This document shows, one piece after another, positions 1 through 12,000 of a stretch of 32,390 nt of DNA. The notes beneath the pieces are model-generated. The model saw only the letters and a list, made by a program, of their open reading frames with translations. It was not told the origin of the DNA and did no database searches. The stretch's first letter is position 1; every line of letters begins with the position of its first letter. Where the stretch lies: positions 2,711 to 35,100 of the forward strand of contig QXVZ01030310.1 of assembly GCA_008931825.1 (NCBI GenBank), read 5' to 3'. Position numbers and translations under genes: made by a program. Source of the DNA: Phallusia fumigata (taxonomy: Eukaryota; Chordata; Ascidiacea; Phlebobranchia; Ascidiidae).

Positions 1-155
1 AATTTGGCCACAAAACACCCTTAATAGTCCGTAACGGAACTGAAATGCGTGGTGTCCCTTCTTTTACCACACGATAGGCTGACTGATTTTGATACAAGTC
101 GATAAAAAACACGTATCGTGTGATAAATTACTAAAACTTTGCATATCTATTGCAG

Positions 156-272
156 GTCATGTCCCAGTTGGATTAACTAAAACTCCGCTGGCTGCGCTTG
201 GACTCAAACCTAAAGAACACCCCCAACCAGCGTTTGACGAATTTCCTACCACAAGCGACAACCAAGAACAAG
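156..272 (+). CDS. Candidate upstream tensin linker exon
   Basis: A 117-bp open exon between a good acceptor (tattgcag) and donor (AAG|GTAATG). It starts with 2 nt completing a codon and ends with 1 nt, so it is symmetric phase 1-1, 39 codons. It reads HVPVGLTKTPLAALGLKPKE followed by a Pro/acidic stretch ending NQEQ. Its final phase fits the exon at 14404, giving a Val codon across the junction. The TPLAALGLKP segment resembles a short motif I associate with tensin linkers, but I cannot verify that here. If it belongs to the gene, the following intron is about 14.1 kb. It could instead belong to another transcript. Confidence 0.5.
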
Positions 273-635
273 GTAATGCCCATTTAATACGTAATATGGA
301 ACGTTTAATAGGCTTACAATGCTTGAAATTACTTGCTATTACACAGAAAAAAATCACACAGTCACACAAACCCTTTCCCTCTCAGGCAATCCGAAATCAG
401 AAAACAAATACCGTTTTGTTGCTAGCGCAATTACGTCACGGCCACGTCAAGTGGCAAAAATTTGTGTTCAGCGCAAACATTGGATCTTTCACAATGTGCA
501 CAGTGTAAATACTGATAAAACGAGCTTTTTCGTTATTTCTCTCCATCTTTCGTTTGCTAAGATGTTTTCCACAATCAATGTCCAACTTGGGCTCAGATGA
601 CAACTCCTGATGTCATAAGGTTGCTTTAGCGATGT

Positions 636-805
636 CGTCTTGTTTTCTAAAATGCTATACAACGTAACGATAAGTGATAAGATTTGGTTAAATACGCTTC
701 CGGCGCTAAATCAATTCCATTTCGTATGTTGCTTTGTCATAAGGGATGCAAACCGCTTCCTTATCTGCACCTCAGTGGAGTCCTTCGACCTTAAAAGTGA
801 TCAAG
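636..805. repeat. Haplotype-type repeat, copy A (partial)
   Basis: 170 bp identical by eye to 2065-2234. It ends at the n at 806. It is the start of the same allele that resumes in full at 2065. Confidence 0.95.
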
Positions 806-806
806 N

Positions 807-2063
807 CGTCTTGTTTTCTAAAATGCTGTACAACGCAACGATAAGTGATAAGGTTTGGTTAAATACGCTTCCGGCGCTAAATCAATTCCATTTCTAATGT
901 CGCTTTGTCATAAGGGATGCAAACCGCTTCCTTATCTGCACCTTACTGGAGTCCTTTGACCTTAAAAAGTAATCAAGGATTGATGAGTTTTTATGTAGAT
1001 TTGACAGTCCTGATATACTTTGTTTACCCTTCATTTCTTGCAACACGAATTTTGTTTATCGAAGTCAATCTTCCGATGTGATATTTTTCACCCAATCCAT
1101 GATAAACATCAAGAATACCATCTAGAGACTTTAAAACACACGGAATATAGAAGTGAAGCTGTCCGTATAACTCCAACATCGTTTTAAAACCCTGTTGCAT
1201 ATATTTACCGTAACCTTCATGTATAATTTTTACATCACAGATTTGATTATTTTTGTTTGTAACAAATCAGCTGTGTTAGATAATTAATGTGCTTTGCTTA
1301 CTTTGCTAATGCCACAAAATTCTTCAAACCAAAGCAGATATGCCACTTCAAACACATGCACAAAATAAAACTATGATCTTGAAATCTTCAAAGCTTTGGA
1401 TCGAACCATTGGTCGGTCCGCAAAATCAACAAACTTCAGAGAAAAGTCAATTTGTTGGGATAGCAAACAGTTTGCGGTATTGATGAAGATTCACGAACAT
1501 GTAGCTTGGGCTACTGTGTGGGTTTATTAGGGAACGCTTCAACTTTTAAGAGCAAGTACTCTTTTATTGATGTGGGTTGTTTTGATCCAGTTAACTTCCA
1601 TATTGCGAGTTATATACAGGGCAGCCCTCATTACGACATTTTTAGTAAGTCAGCTAACAAAAAAAGCTTTAAAAACTGTATGCATTAGAATGACAGCAAA
1701 CGGTACAATTTGGTTGATAATTAATGTGACAGATAATAATCGGAAGCGGTCTGTTACACTAATCTACCTCCAGTTTTCGAAACTTTGTGCACAAAATTTT
1801 GATACTGTGCTTCAGATTTTAGCATGTATAGGCTGTATTGTCCTCTCGTATGCCCGGTGGTTGTGTTACGAAGAATTGTAACGCCGGAGAAAACGTGTCG
1901 AGCCTTACTAACCTTGCACCTCGACCATGCCTAATATGGGCACACATAAGCTTCCCCATGCTCAAGTTGTCATGCTGGCATAACTCATATATTCATCGTT
2001 TCACGTGAGAATGGCATTGAGTGAAGACTTCATTTATCTCCGACCATCACACTTTCGTTAAAA
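807..2063. repeat. Haplotype-type repeat, copy B (second allele)
   Basis: 1,257 bp aligned over its whole length to 2065-3320, flanked by n at 806 and 2064. It differs from copies A and C by about ten substitutions in the first 170 bp, plus several indels. Its short reading frames are not conserved between copies, so I see no gene. Confidence 0.93.
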
Positions 2064-2064
2064 N

Positions 2065-3320
2065 CGTCTTGTTTTCTAAAATGCTATACAACGTAACGAT
2101 AAGTGATAAGATTTGGTTAAATACGCTTCCGGCGCTAAATCAATTCCATTTCGTATGTTGCTTTGTCATAAGGGATGCAAACCGCTTCCTTATCTGCACC
2201 TCAGTGGAGTCCTTCGACCTTAAAAGTGATCAAGGATTGATGAGTTTTCATGTAGATTTGACAGTTCCGATGTTTACCCTTCATTTTGGAGTTACCTTGC
2301 AACACGAATTTTGTTTATCGAAGTCAATCTTCCGATGTGATATTTTCGCCCAATATAAGGATAAACATCAAGAATACCATCTAGAGACTTTAAAACACAC
2401 GGAAAAAAGTGAAGCTGTCCGTATAACTTTAACATCAGGATTAAAACCCTGTTATACATATTTACTGTATCATTTACAAATCATTTTTACATCACAGATT
2501 TGTTTTTGTTTTTTTTTGTAACAAATCAGCTGTGTTAGATAATTAATGTGCTTTGCTTAATTTGCTAATGCTACAAAATTCTTCAAACCAAAGTAGATAT
2601 GCCACTTCAAACACATGCACAAAATAAAACTATGATCTTGAAATCTTCAAAGCTTTCGATCGAACCATTGGTTGGTCCGCAAAATCAACAAACTTCAGAG
2701 AAAAGTCAATTTGTTGGGATAGCAAACAGCTTGCGATATTGATGAAGATTCACGAACATGTAGCTTGGGCTACTGTGTGGGTTTATAGGGGAACGCTTCA
2801 ACTTTTAAGAGCAAATACTTTTATTGATGTGGGTTGTTTTGATCCAGTTAACTTCCATATTGCGAGTTGTATGCAGGGCAGCCCTCTTTACGACATTTTT
2901 AGTAAGTCAGCTAACAAAAAAAGCTTTAAAAAATGTATGCGCTAGAATGACAGCAAACGGTACAATTTGGTTGATAATTAATGTGACAGATAATAATCGG
3001 AAGAGGTCTGTTACACTAATCTACCTCCAGTTTTCGAAACTTTGTGCACAAAATTTTCATACTGTGCTTCAGATTTTAGCATGTATAGGCTGTATTGTCC
3101 TCTCGTATGCCCGGTGGTTGTGTTACGAAGAGTTGTAACGCCGGAAAAAACGTGTCGAGCCTTACTAACCTTGCACCTCGACCGTGCCTAATATGGGCAC
3201 ACATAAGCTTCCCCATGCTCAAGTTGTCATGCTGGCATAGCTCATATATTCATCGTTTCACGTGAGAATGGCATTGAGTGAAGACTTTATTTATCTCCGA
3301 CCATCACACTTTCGTTAAAA
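2065..3320. repeat. Haplotype-type repeat, copy C
   Basis: Starts directly after the n at 2064 with the same sequence as copy A and runs on into unique sequence at 3321. A, B and C are best read as one locus seen in two alleles. No coding evidence. Confidence 0.93.
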
Positions 3321-6300
3321 AACGACTCGATTTTCTCCCAGCTTATCTTGGTATGCGCCCGCGGGTCTGTGCGCAAGTAAACAACACATAGATGACATAT
3401 CAATTGTGGTGCCGTCTGTAGATACGAGAGTTTACTTGGGACATGCCTATTTCAGCTCGCCGCAGAATTCGGTGTACCGTAGAATTAGGCTTAGAAACAT
3501 TTCCGCGGATCTCGAATGTCTAGACTCACACGCTATACGCTGTAAACGAAAATTGCTTCAGGTTAGAATACGATGATACGCAAATATTGCTTTCAAGACA
3601 ATTTCCGATGCTAAACGATGCTCTTTTCGCTGCATGCTCCAGTGGGCATGACCACCCTTGCGTGGCGGAGTGTGTGAGCTTGAAAAGTCAACGGAAGAAG
3701 GAGAGAAGCCGAAAGAGAAAGAGGCGGATCGAGTGGCCCGATGTTTTCTCGGTAAACAGAAAATTCAGCCCGAGCTAAAACGAGTGAAGCACCTTGCCTC
3801 ATATCGACCTTTTCAGCTCTGTCCTATGTAGTAGTGCCTAGCTTACAGCGGGATCTGTTCCGCGAAGCCGTGCGTGAAAATTCTGACTGAGTAACCAGGA
3901 TTGAGTAGAGCACTGGTCGAGCAGTGTTTTGGGAAGGAATTCTACAGGATTAAGATATTGTGTTGTTTGTTTGTCGATTCGAAACTAAAAGTTAATAAGG
4001 TTAGTTAAACAAAAGAATCGTTCACCCTATGTGGTGTATTTACGAAATGATAAACGCTGTGTTAAGCTCGACAGGGTGTGACGAGAAAATAGTCAACTGT
4101 ATTCCTTTGGCGTGCCATTCGTTGTTGGCTTGTCGACCCTAATAGAAAAGTAAACACGACGGTCGGTAGCCAAGCGCACGCAATCCGTTGTGGCTTCGGC
4201 ATAATCCTAAAAACAAACCTAACTTGCCAGGCAACGCCGTCCTTCTCACCATTACATTAATGGCTTGTGTTTGTGCCTGCCGCGATGCAGTTAATAAAAC
4301 CTGCATTTCAGCTTCAAATTTCAGGAGACCACTGCATTAGTTGAAACCAATGAGTTTTTCCGCATAAAACTGTTTTAAGCAAGTATTTCACGTATTTCAG
4401 CCAGATATTTTGTAAACCATGTATTACAATGTGACGCGCCGCGTTTATAGGACTCAAGTTCCATCGTGGGTGTAATTTTGCAATGTTCGTCCATCTTCTG
4501 GCATAGCGATTATACCTGACAGATGCTGGTTTCAAGTGTTTGCGGAAATAAGCGCAGGTACTTTTGCGCTGTCCAGCCGTCGACTCGTATCCCTAATTGA
4601 CCGTGTCAAATGCCGAAATTGTGTTCGCATATGCCTGCACTCGAGCGATCTCACCACGCAAATACTGCGCCTCATTTTGGTTTGCTACACAGCATTTACA
4701 ACCAAATATGGATATATTTTGTGCCGTCGACCTCAAATGTTATGTGAAACAAGATGTGACTGGAATATGTCGCCGCCTTGCAGGCTTTTGCGGTTTGTGC
4801 ATAAATAGTTCTGAACTAATCGGCGCTTTTATAGCATTGTGGCTGGTTTCCCTTTTGCCACCGCGGAACAATAGTTCAGTGACTTTCAACTGTCCCATCA
4901 GTCGGTCACGAGTGAATGAAACTCTTCGCACCGTAAAATTGGTTTTACGGCCAACTGACTGTCAGGCAGTCCGCAACACCACTGCTTTCCGCAGGAACCT
5001 CACGCTGCTTTTCATCATAGTGCACTCCAGGCTCCCCGGCCCTCGTCCGTCATAAGCCGTACACAAGTACCTCGTTAGAGATATTTTGGTGGCTGCAGTG
5101 CCATTGTGAAACTGTTGCGAATGTTGAGCTGGGGTCATTTAGGAACAACGCGCCCCTGCAAAGAAAGCGGTTTACCAGATAGGAACTTTTTGACATTTGT
5201 ACAGAGCCTCCTTGGCCATCGTGGACTGTAACCTCGGTGCAGAGTGCGCGATTCACAACGTACTTTGTGGTCAAACGTGGTGAGAAACGTGGCATTTTTT
5301 GCGATGTGTATTTAGCAGTGCTGGCCACATAAACCGCTTTACATCACACTTCGTAAACCCCCTAAATAACTCCTTCATTCAACAAGCAGTGACGGAGAAA
5401 AGTTCGTTCAAGCGCAAACACACATTACATCATTTCTTCATTGGAATTCTCAAGTAGAGTATTACATAGCAACGAGTCACGCACGAACATTATTAGTTAT
5501 GTGTGCAAGTTTGAACAGGGCGGGCGGTTGCGTTTAGTTGTTACTAGCTAGACAGTAAGTAGTTCAGAAAGGGCGCTTTCAGTGTATGCTTAAACCTCTT
5601 CGCAGGCGCAAGGTTTGATTTTGGTCTTTAAAGTTTGAGATGTAACGAGATATTAAAATCTGCATGTAAGAAACCTCACAGTCAAAGCAATCGAGTTTTG
5701 CTACGTATCTGTTTCAAATAAGCTGGTGACGTCAAAAATCGATGCAAATCGCCAAACTTTGGGCTTTATTTATTGCTTTTGCACCGAATTAAATTGTGAT
5801 GTAAACAACTCGCTTATTGACTGAGTTTAGGTTCTACGTGATAAGCTGCATACGCCGTACTTGACCGATGTTTACTCATGACGTAATGTTTGATTGCGTC
5901 ATGCGTCAGTTAAGATCATGAACAAAAATTGAACAGTGCTTAGTCTGTGGAGATCTTATCGCGGTATTTTTATCGCACGACGTTATAGGTGTGGTGTGAT
6001 TGCTCGGTGTCGCATGAATCGAGATAATGAAAGTTATACATTCCGTTTACCAGAATGCATTTTAATGTAACAGCTCGTGTTGATTTCGTTGTTGTAATTC
6101 GGTTTTGTTCCAGATATGTACTCAAGTATTTGTGGATTCAAGCGGGCTCTACATTTTTCAAATTCGTTTTTTTTTCAGGTTTCGCTCGTGTTTTGGACAA
6201 TACCGTAAAAAAGCGTTTAGTTACATAAGGCTTGCTTAAATGATTTCTATCATTGCACAAAAACTAGTGAACGTTTGTTGTTGAAAGAAAACTCATGACC

Positions 6301-7350
6301 TACGTGCCATGATAAATAAACGTCATTACATCGTTTCAAAATCACACAAGTATTGCATTACGCCCTACAGTAATTTAGCGATTCAATCTAATCCAGCAAT
6401 TTTCCCGTGCGCACCACGCCGTGTTCGTTTCCCGGGGGCATTGTTTTGTAAACTTCCGTTGTTCTTGGGAAGAAACGCGGCACATTTGCCAAACCGCTAT
6501 GACGAACGATAACCTACGTGAGTGGCATCAGTACCATGTAGAATATCAAACACTTGATTCAGTATCAGTTCAAGGGTCAACGTTCAGGCAAATAACGAAT
6601 ATTTGCAGTCACATTTCTACTCTTTGTTCAAATATCGTAAGCATTTGTAATGTAGTTGCAAATGAGGTTAGTTCTACCGATTATGAACTGCATACCTTTG
6701 AGGTAGATAGCGAGTTGGTGTCTCATTAGCCTAGTGGTTACCTTCTCTAAGCGTCAGTGGAATGACATTTTATTAGATTTTCGGTTGGGTCATTGTGATT
6801 AGCTGTTTAATTAATAAACCCAGCTCCTATAACACCAAATATTTTATTCAATCAAACAAAGTATCTAAAATTTGCATTAAGCCAAACGCCACCCTTCATA
6901 GTTTCATTTTTACAAAAAACGCTTGCAGGCCATGTGTTTGTGACGTATACAAGTTTCTTTGTTCGCCTGATGCGCAGTGGATTACGTTACTAAGTTGACG
7001 TCACTCGAAACATTGCATTTCTTAACGCCAAGTACCCGACACACAGTCATCAGGTTGTACCTCTGACCCTGAGGTGTGGGAAATAATCTCGTTAGCGCTG
7101 GTTGTGATATACACTCAAAGTGTCTCACTTCTGTGTATTACATACTTTGCAACATTTTGCAAACCAGAAACGTTTTCTATTTGCTCAAAAATTCCATTTG
7201 TGTTAACAAGGTCTGGACGAGACAGGATGTCACTTGTCCTGACGTTTTCCAGAGTAGAGTCAGCAAATCGAACGGCGTCAAGTGGTCTTATGCCAGGCGC
7301 CACACATTGACAGGGTGTGAGTGTTCGCAGTTTAGTTTGTGTTTTTTAAA
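3321..7350. other. Non-coding stretch, probable tensin intron
   Basis: No exon with both borders and phase support. Short reading frames here lack family features. A perfect pol III box A-like string (TAGCCTAGTGG, 6727-6737) occurs without a box B, possibly a tRNA-derived SINE relic. TGACGTCA occurs at 5727-5734 and 6996-7003. Confidence 0.6.
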
Positions 7351-7801
7351 GTTGGGAGACGGCAGCTTTTTGGCTCTTGACGTAAAAATGCGGTTACGGC
7401 TTCTCAGAGTTTCGAGCAAGAGTACGTTTGTTAATGTTATTGCAAAATTCACTTCATCTTCTAAACAACAGAATGTTTCAGATTGTAGTTTGCAAGCATT
7501 TTGTGTGCAATGTTCCCGCACAAATTTAGTGATTGGAAATTGTAAAAGCAAGTGTTCGGGACTAACGGATGTCGAAGGGCGAGAACTTTTAGGTGTACAA
7601 CAGAGTTGTAAAGGGCTTTCAAAATCTCGCAAAACTCTCCCCTTTTGTTCGGACGATTGTGGCTAATATTTAACGACAGGCTTTGGCGCCCTGCAACGTC
7701 ATAATATTTGCTTCTAAATTTTGAAAAGTTTTATAGTTTTGGTCAAACCAAAGATCGTCAATTATTCTGATTATTGCAGTTAAAGATAGTGCACTACGAA
7801 T
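7351..7801. repeat. Duplication around n at 7802, copy 1
   Basis: About 451 bp matching 7803-8253 with few substitutions. Non-coding: reading frames through it are interrupted in one of the two copies. Confidence 0.93.
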
Positions 7802-7802
7802 N

Positions 7803-8253
7803 GCTGGGAGACGGCAGCTTTTTGGCTCTTGACGTAAAAATGCGGTTACGGCTTCTGAGAGTTTCGAGCAAGAGTACGTTTGTCAATGTTATTGCAAAAT
7901 TAACTTCATGTTCTTGACAACAGAATGTTTCAGATTGTAGTTGGCAAGCATTTTGTGTGCAATGTTCCCGCACAAATTTAGTGATTGGAAATTGTAAAAG
8001 CAAGTGTTCGGGACTAACGGATGTCGAAGGGCGAGAGCTTTTCGGTGTACAATAAAGTTGTAAAGGGCTTTCAAAATCTCGCAAAACTCTCCCCTTTTGT
8101 TCGGACGATTGTGGCTAATATTTAACGACAGGCTTTGGCGCCCTGCAACGTCATAATATTTGCTTCTAAATTTTGAAAAGTTTTTTAGTTTTGGTCAAAC
8201 CAAAGATCGTCAATTATTCTGATTATTGCAGTTAAAGATAGTGCACTACGAAA
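7803..8253. repeat. Duplication around n at 7802, copy 2
   Basis: Partner of 7351-7801, beginning right after the n. Confidence 0.93.
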
Positions 8254-8639
8254 TTGTGTCACTTGATAATAATACAGGAGTGGCAGTGTGTCCAATTTAG
8301 AATCTATTAAGATTTTTATTATGAAAGAGCTTGATTAAGGTTGTAATTTCGAAATACATTAAAGTATGAATCAATCTAACGTTAATAGAATGGTAATTGG
8401 GGGCTAACTCAGCAGCAGCGCTGCTTGCACGCTATTTATGTGCATCTTAATTCGAACCATTTAGATTTATAGGAAGTCAGTCATCAGTAGGTGTTAATTA
8501 TAAACGCGTGGGCCATTATCGTTAATTTGCCATTCTAGTTTCGCGGTGTTTATGCTTCGATTCAAGTGCATTTCAATTGAACGTTATGTGATGGACCAGG
8601 TGGGTGGGCGTTTCCGTTCATTGAAAGTGCAAACATGTC

Positions 8640-8844
8640 TTAAGACTGCAGAAAATAGACGTTAGTGTTACACAAAGTAAGGCTCTGTGCTTAAAACTAT
8701 AACTGCGTACGTTAGCCAAAGAAAGATATAATTTCTTAGCCACGCTCTTAGTGTTATAAACGCTGCTATACACGTCTTACAGCAACGCATTGCACACTGC
8801 CTTGATCTTTAGGATTATTACAGAATGCAGAAACGATGCAGACT
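8640..8844. repeat. Duplication around n at 8845, copy 1
   Basis: 205 bp matching 8846-9051 with a few substitutions and small indels. Confidence 0.93.
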
Positions 8845-8845
8845 N

Positions 8846-9051
8846 TTAAGACTGCAGAAAATGGACGTTAGTGTTACACAAAGTAAGGCTCTGTGCTTAA
8901 ACCTATAACTGCGTACGTTAGCCAAAGAACGATATAAATTCTTAGCCACGCTCTTAGTGTTATAAACGCTGCTATACACTATCTTACAGCACCGCATTGC
9001 ACACTGCCTTGATCTTTAAGATTATTACAGAATGCAGAAACGATGCAGACT
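8846..9051. repeat. Duplication around n at 8845, copy 2
   Basis: Partner of 8640-8844, beginning right after the n. Confidence 0.93.
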
Positions 9052-12000
9052 GATACACAAGGGAATACACCCAATTGTGGTTAAGGCTGTGACGCATTTG
9101 CAAAGCCTGCAAATGGAGTCAAGTTTTCTTCCAAGCGGCGTATGTAAAGTGAGAGAGAGAGAGTTAACAGAGTAACAAAGTCTTTTACTAATCCTCTTTG
9201 TAATGAAATGTTAGAGACGAGGGTTGTAAACCAGTGTTGACGTCACGCTTGCACAGCGGATTAGCAAACGTCGAAAACACGTGGTTATGGCGTTCCTTGC
9301 ACTGGTCATAATCATAAACGATCGTTGCTGACAAAACGCTGTCTTCCGTTTAAAAGCGAACAGCTGTTTGAGGTGATTTCCAGCGAGAGCTGAAATTGTG
9401 GTGAATTGATTATTGCGAAAGAAGTTGCAGTATACCTGATGTGTGCGGATTTAGCTACAGTTTTGAATTTGAAAAGATTCGTAGTCGGTTTGTGTCTTGT
9501 TTACAACTGAACAGTGTTTATCTTTCATATCCCCCGGAGACCTGTCAGAGGTAGAGAGAAATATGTTGCGTGCTAACGGCATTCGTGCGAAGGGTAATTA
9601 CACGCTTTAGCCCTGCCTTGGTATGGGAGTGCCTATATGTTTGTGGCGCGGGGAGCAACGCGATTTTGCGATGAATAAAATTGTCAAAATTGAACGTTTG
9701 AACATCTGCCTTGCCGAAACGGGAAGCTCCGAGGTTAAGACTCTTGTCAATGGCGTAATTCCGCTGTAAAAAACATCCTGTCGGTTAAACCCTTGTTGGC
9801 ACTAAGATGTAGTACATGTTGAGAATGTTATCACCGCTGTGTAAAACGCAACGTGGGTGTGCCAATGTCATTTATAACTAATAGGAGCTGTAGCGCATTA
9901 AATTGTTTTTGCATCTATCGGCTTTCGCTTTAGTTTGACGTTTTAAAAGAATTGCCGAAAAATCTTACTATACATTTTCGGCAGGGTATATAAAACGAAT
10001 AAAAATCCTTTCAATAATTCACGCGTTGGCTTGTCTAAAATTAGCTCAGAGGACAAACCTACGTTATTCCGCGCCTGCCAATCACAAACCTCCAACGACC
10101 GTCAGCCACGGATTACCGGGCTCGGCTGTTTGGGGCGGAGCTTCTGCGTTTTGAAGGTGCGCCGTCACGACGCTGTGAGCTCAAATGCAGGTGAAAAGGC
10201 CAAAAGTTTGACGTCAAGTCATGTTGCCCCTCGCCTTCCCCCAAACCAACCGTCACCGCATAATGTTGGTTTAATTCGCGCTCCGGTGTCATTAGCGTCA
10301 CGTGGTGATCTCCGTAATAGGTCACGCTGTGTTCCTACAGGCCGTAACTAGCAGATAGCCCCGCGCAGAAAAGACGCCAGATTAGCTCCTTTTTTCTGTG
10401 TCGAAGACCTGCATCCGCTGCCAGCAGTTTTACTGCAGCAGCAAGTTGACGAGACTGACGTTTGTTAATTGTCTGCTGACGCTGTCTTCCACTGTTTTAT
10501 TTGTTTGTTGTCTGCAGGACTGCGGGTTGTCCTGACGAACGTTAAAGTCCAGTGCAGAACGAGCTTTGGCAAAACTTATGGCGTATTATCAAGTGCAGAA
10601 AGCATGATGTAGTGCAGTGTAGTTAAGTGGTCGGCGAACTTTTATCAGCAGATTTTTTCAGCGAAATGTTTGCCGTGCAGTTTTAGCTATCAAGCACTGA
10701 ACATAAGCGTATTTTGTTGACGTATTTCGTTTTATTGTGGAAGGTAGTAATGAGAAACAGGTGCTTTGAAATAGCAATATTCTGTAACGACCTTTAATGA
10801 TTAAATGCTGGTAAGAACTGATTTGTTTTGCGTAGATATAAACTTTTGTGGCAACAAGTCTCGAGCTATCTCCATTATTACGCCAAGGAGAATGTAAGAC
10901 GTAACTTTAGACGTTGTGTTTGTGTGTGGGTAGTTATTGGCAATTTGCGCGAATCGAGTCCAAACACCTGTGGGCCATAAGTAACATCATAGTGCGGAAA
11001 GTGCAATAAACCAACAAGAAACCTGATCGTGCTGGAAAATCGCGTCGTGAGTGTTCAAGCAATTTTACGACGCCTCTCATTTCAAAAGCACGCACGGAAA
11101 TTCTAGAATCGATCATAATTTCGCCAGGCCGGTGCGCGCTTTGTATTTCTAACCCGAATTCGCGGACCGTCCGGTGATTTCGCTTTCGCCCAGTTATTGT
11201 CCGGCACCGCTTTACGACCCCTGAGCGAACCGCGAGTTAAATTGCTTGAACATAAGTCGAAAGTGGACGCTAGTTGTGTGTGGCGCGGTTTGTTCCACGC
11301 GAATTCTTTGATGTCGGAATTATCGGAAGCTGAGATCGACTCGCGTCGCCTTGTAGCGCGGCGGGTTGTTGATCGAACAAAGGCGACTGGCAGATGTCGT
11401 ACTGACGTCGCTTAAGCCCCGACGCGCGTGGCTTTTATGTGATTACGCGTGTTTTCTGGGTATTACAGTCACGTGGTTGGGCAAATCTTAGCACGCAGCT
11501 TTCTTGCAGATAAAGAGTGTCTTGATCGGCTAGTGATTCAGTTGAATTTTGTCCTCAACCTTGTTTGGTTTGTGGTGCATCGTTTGTTTTTTCGATTTAT
11601 TTCCGCGATAAACAATCAACCACGCCAGTGTGCTTTGATCCAGTTTCCTATATTATTGTCCTGTTTAGAGAAAATAGAAAGAACTGTGGCAAAGAACTCG
11701 CACTATAAAACACATTTCTCACACTATAAACAAAGGGTTTGACTTCCCACACCTGCACACACACTGTCGCGCAGCCTGAACAGTGGGTGGTTACATCATC
11801 TCTAATTAGAACCAATCAACCCACGTGTATTTTCACTGCGACAATAGTCCGCCCAACGTAGCTACGCAGTTAAATCGAATCTGGCCTGAATGGCGATCGC
11901 GTGTTGTTCATTCACGAGCAGTCGACCGGCGCGCCATACCTAGTTTGAGCGGGAAAGTTCGCATTCCCTCCGTGGAGTTCCCACAGTGTGAGAGGAAATG

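Noticed and set aside
640..2521. Repeated reading frame starting MLYNVTISDKIWLNTLPAL at three places
   Set aside because: It reflects the A/B/C haplotype copies. The frame is cut short in copy B and has no recognisable domain or splice context.
6721..6790. tRNA gene suggested by a perfect box A
   Set aside because: No box B at the right distance and no cloverleaf; at most a SINE relic.
7076..7666. 196-codon plus-strand frame
   Set aside because: The partner copy at 7803 has an in-frame stop, and the composition is Cys/Ser-rich without a domain. The overlapping minus frames are no better.
10031..10351. 106-codon frame in a GC-richer stretch
   Set aside because: No domain, no splice support, and an overlapping minus-strand frame of similar quality; likely chance in CpG-rich DNA.
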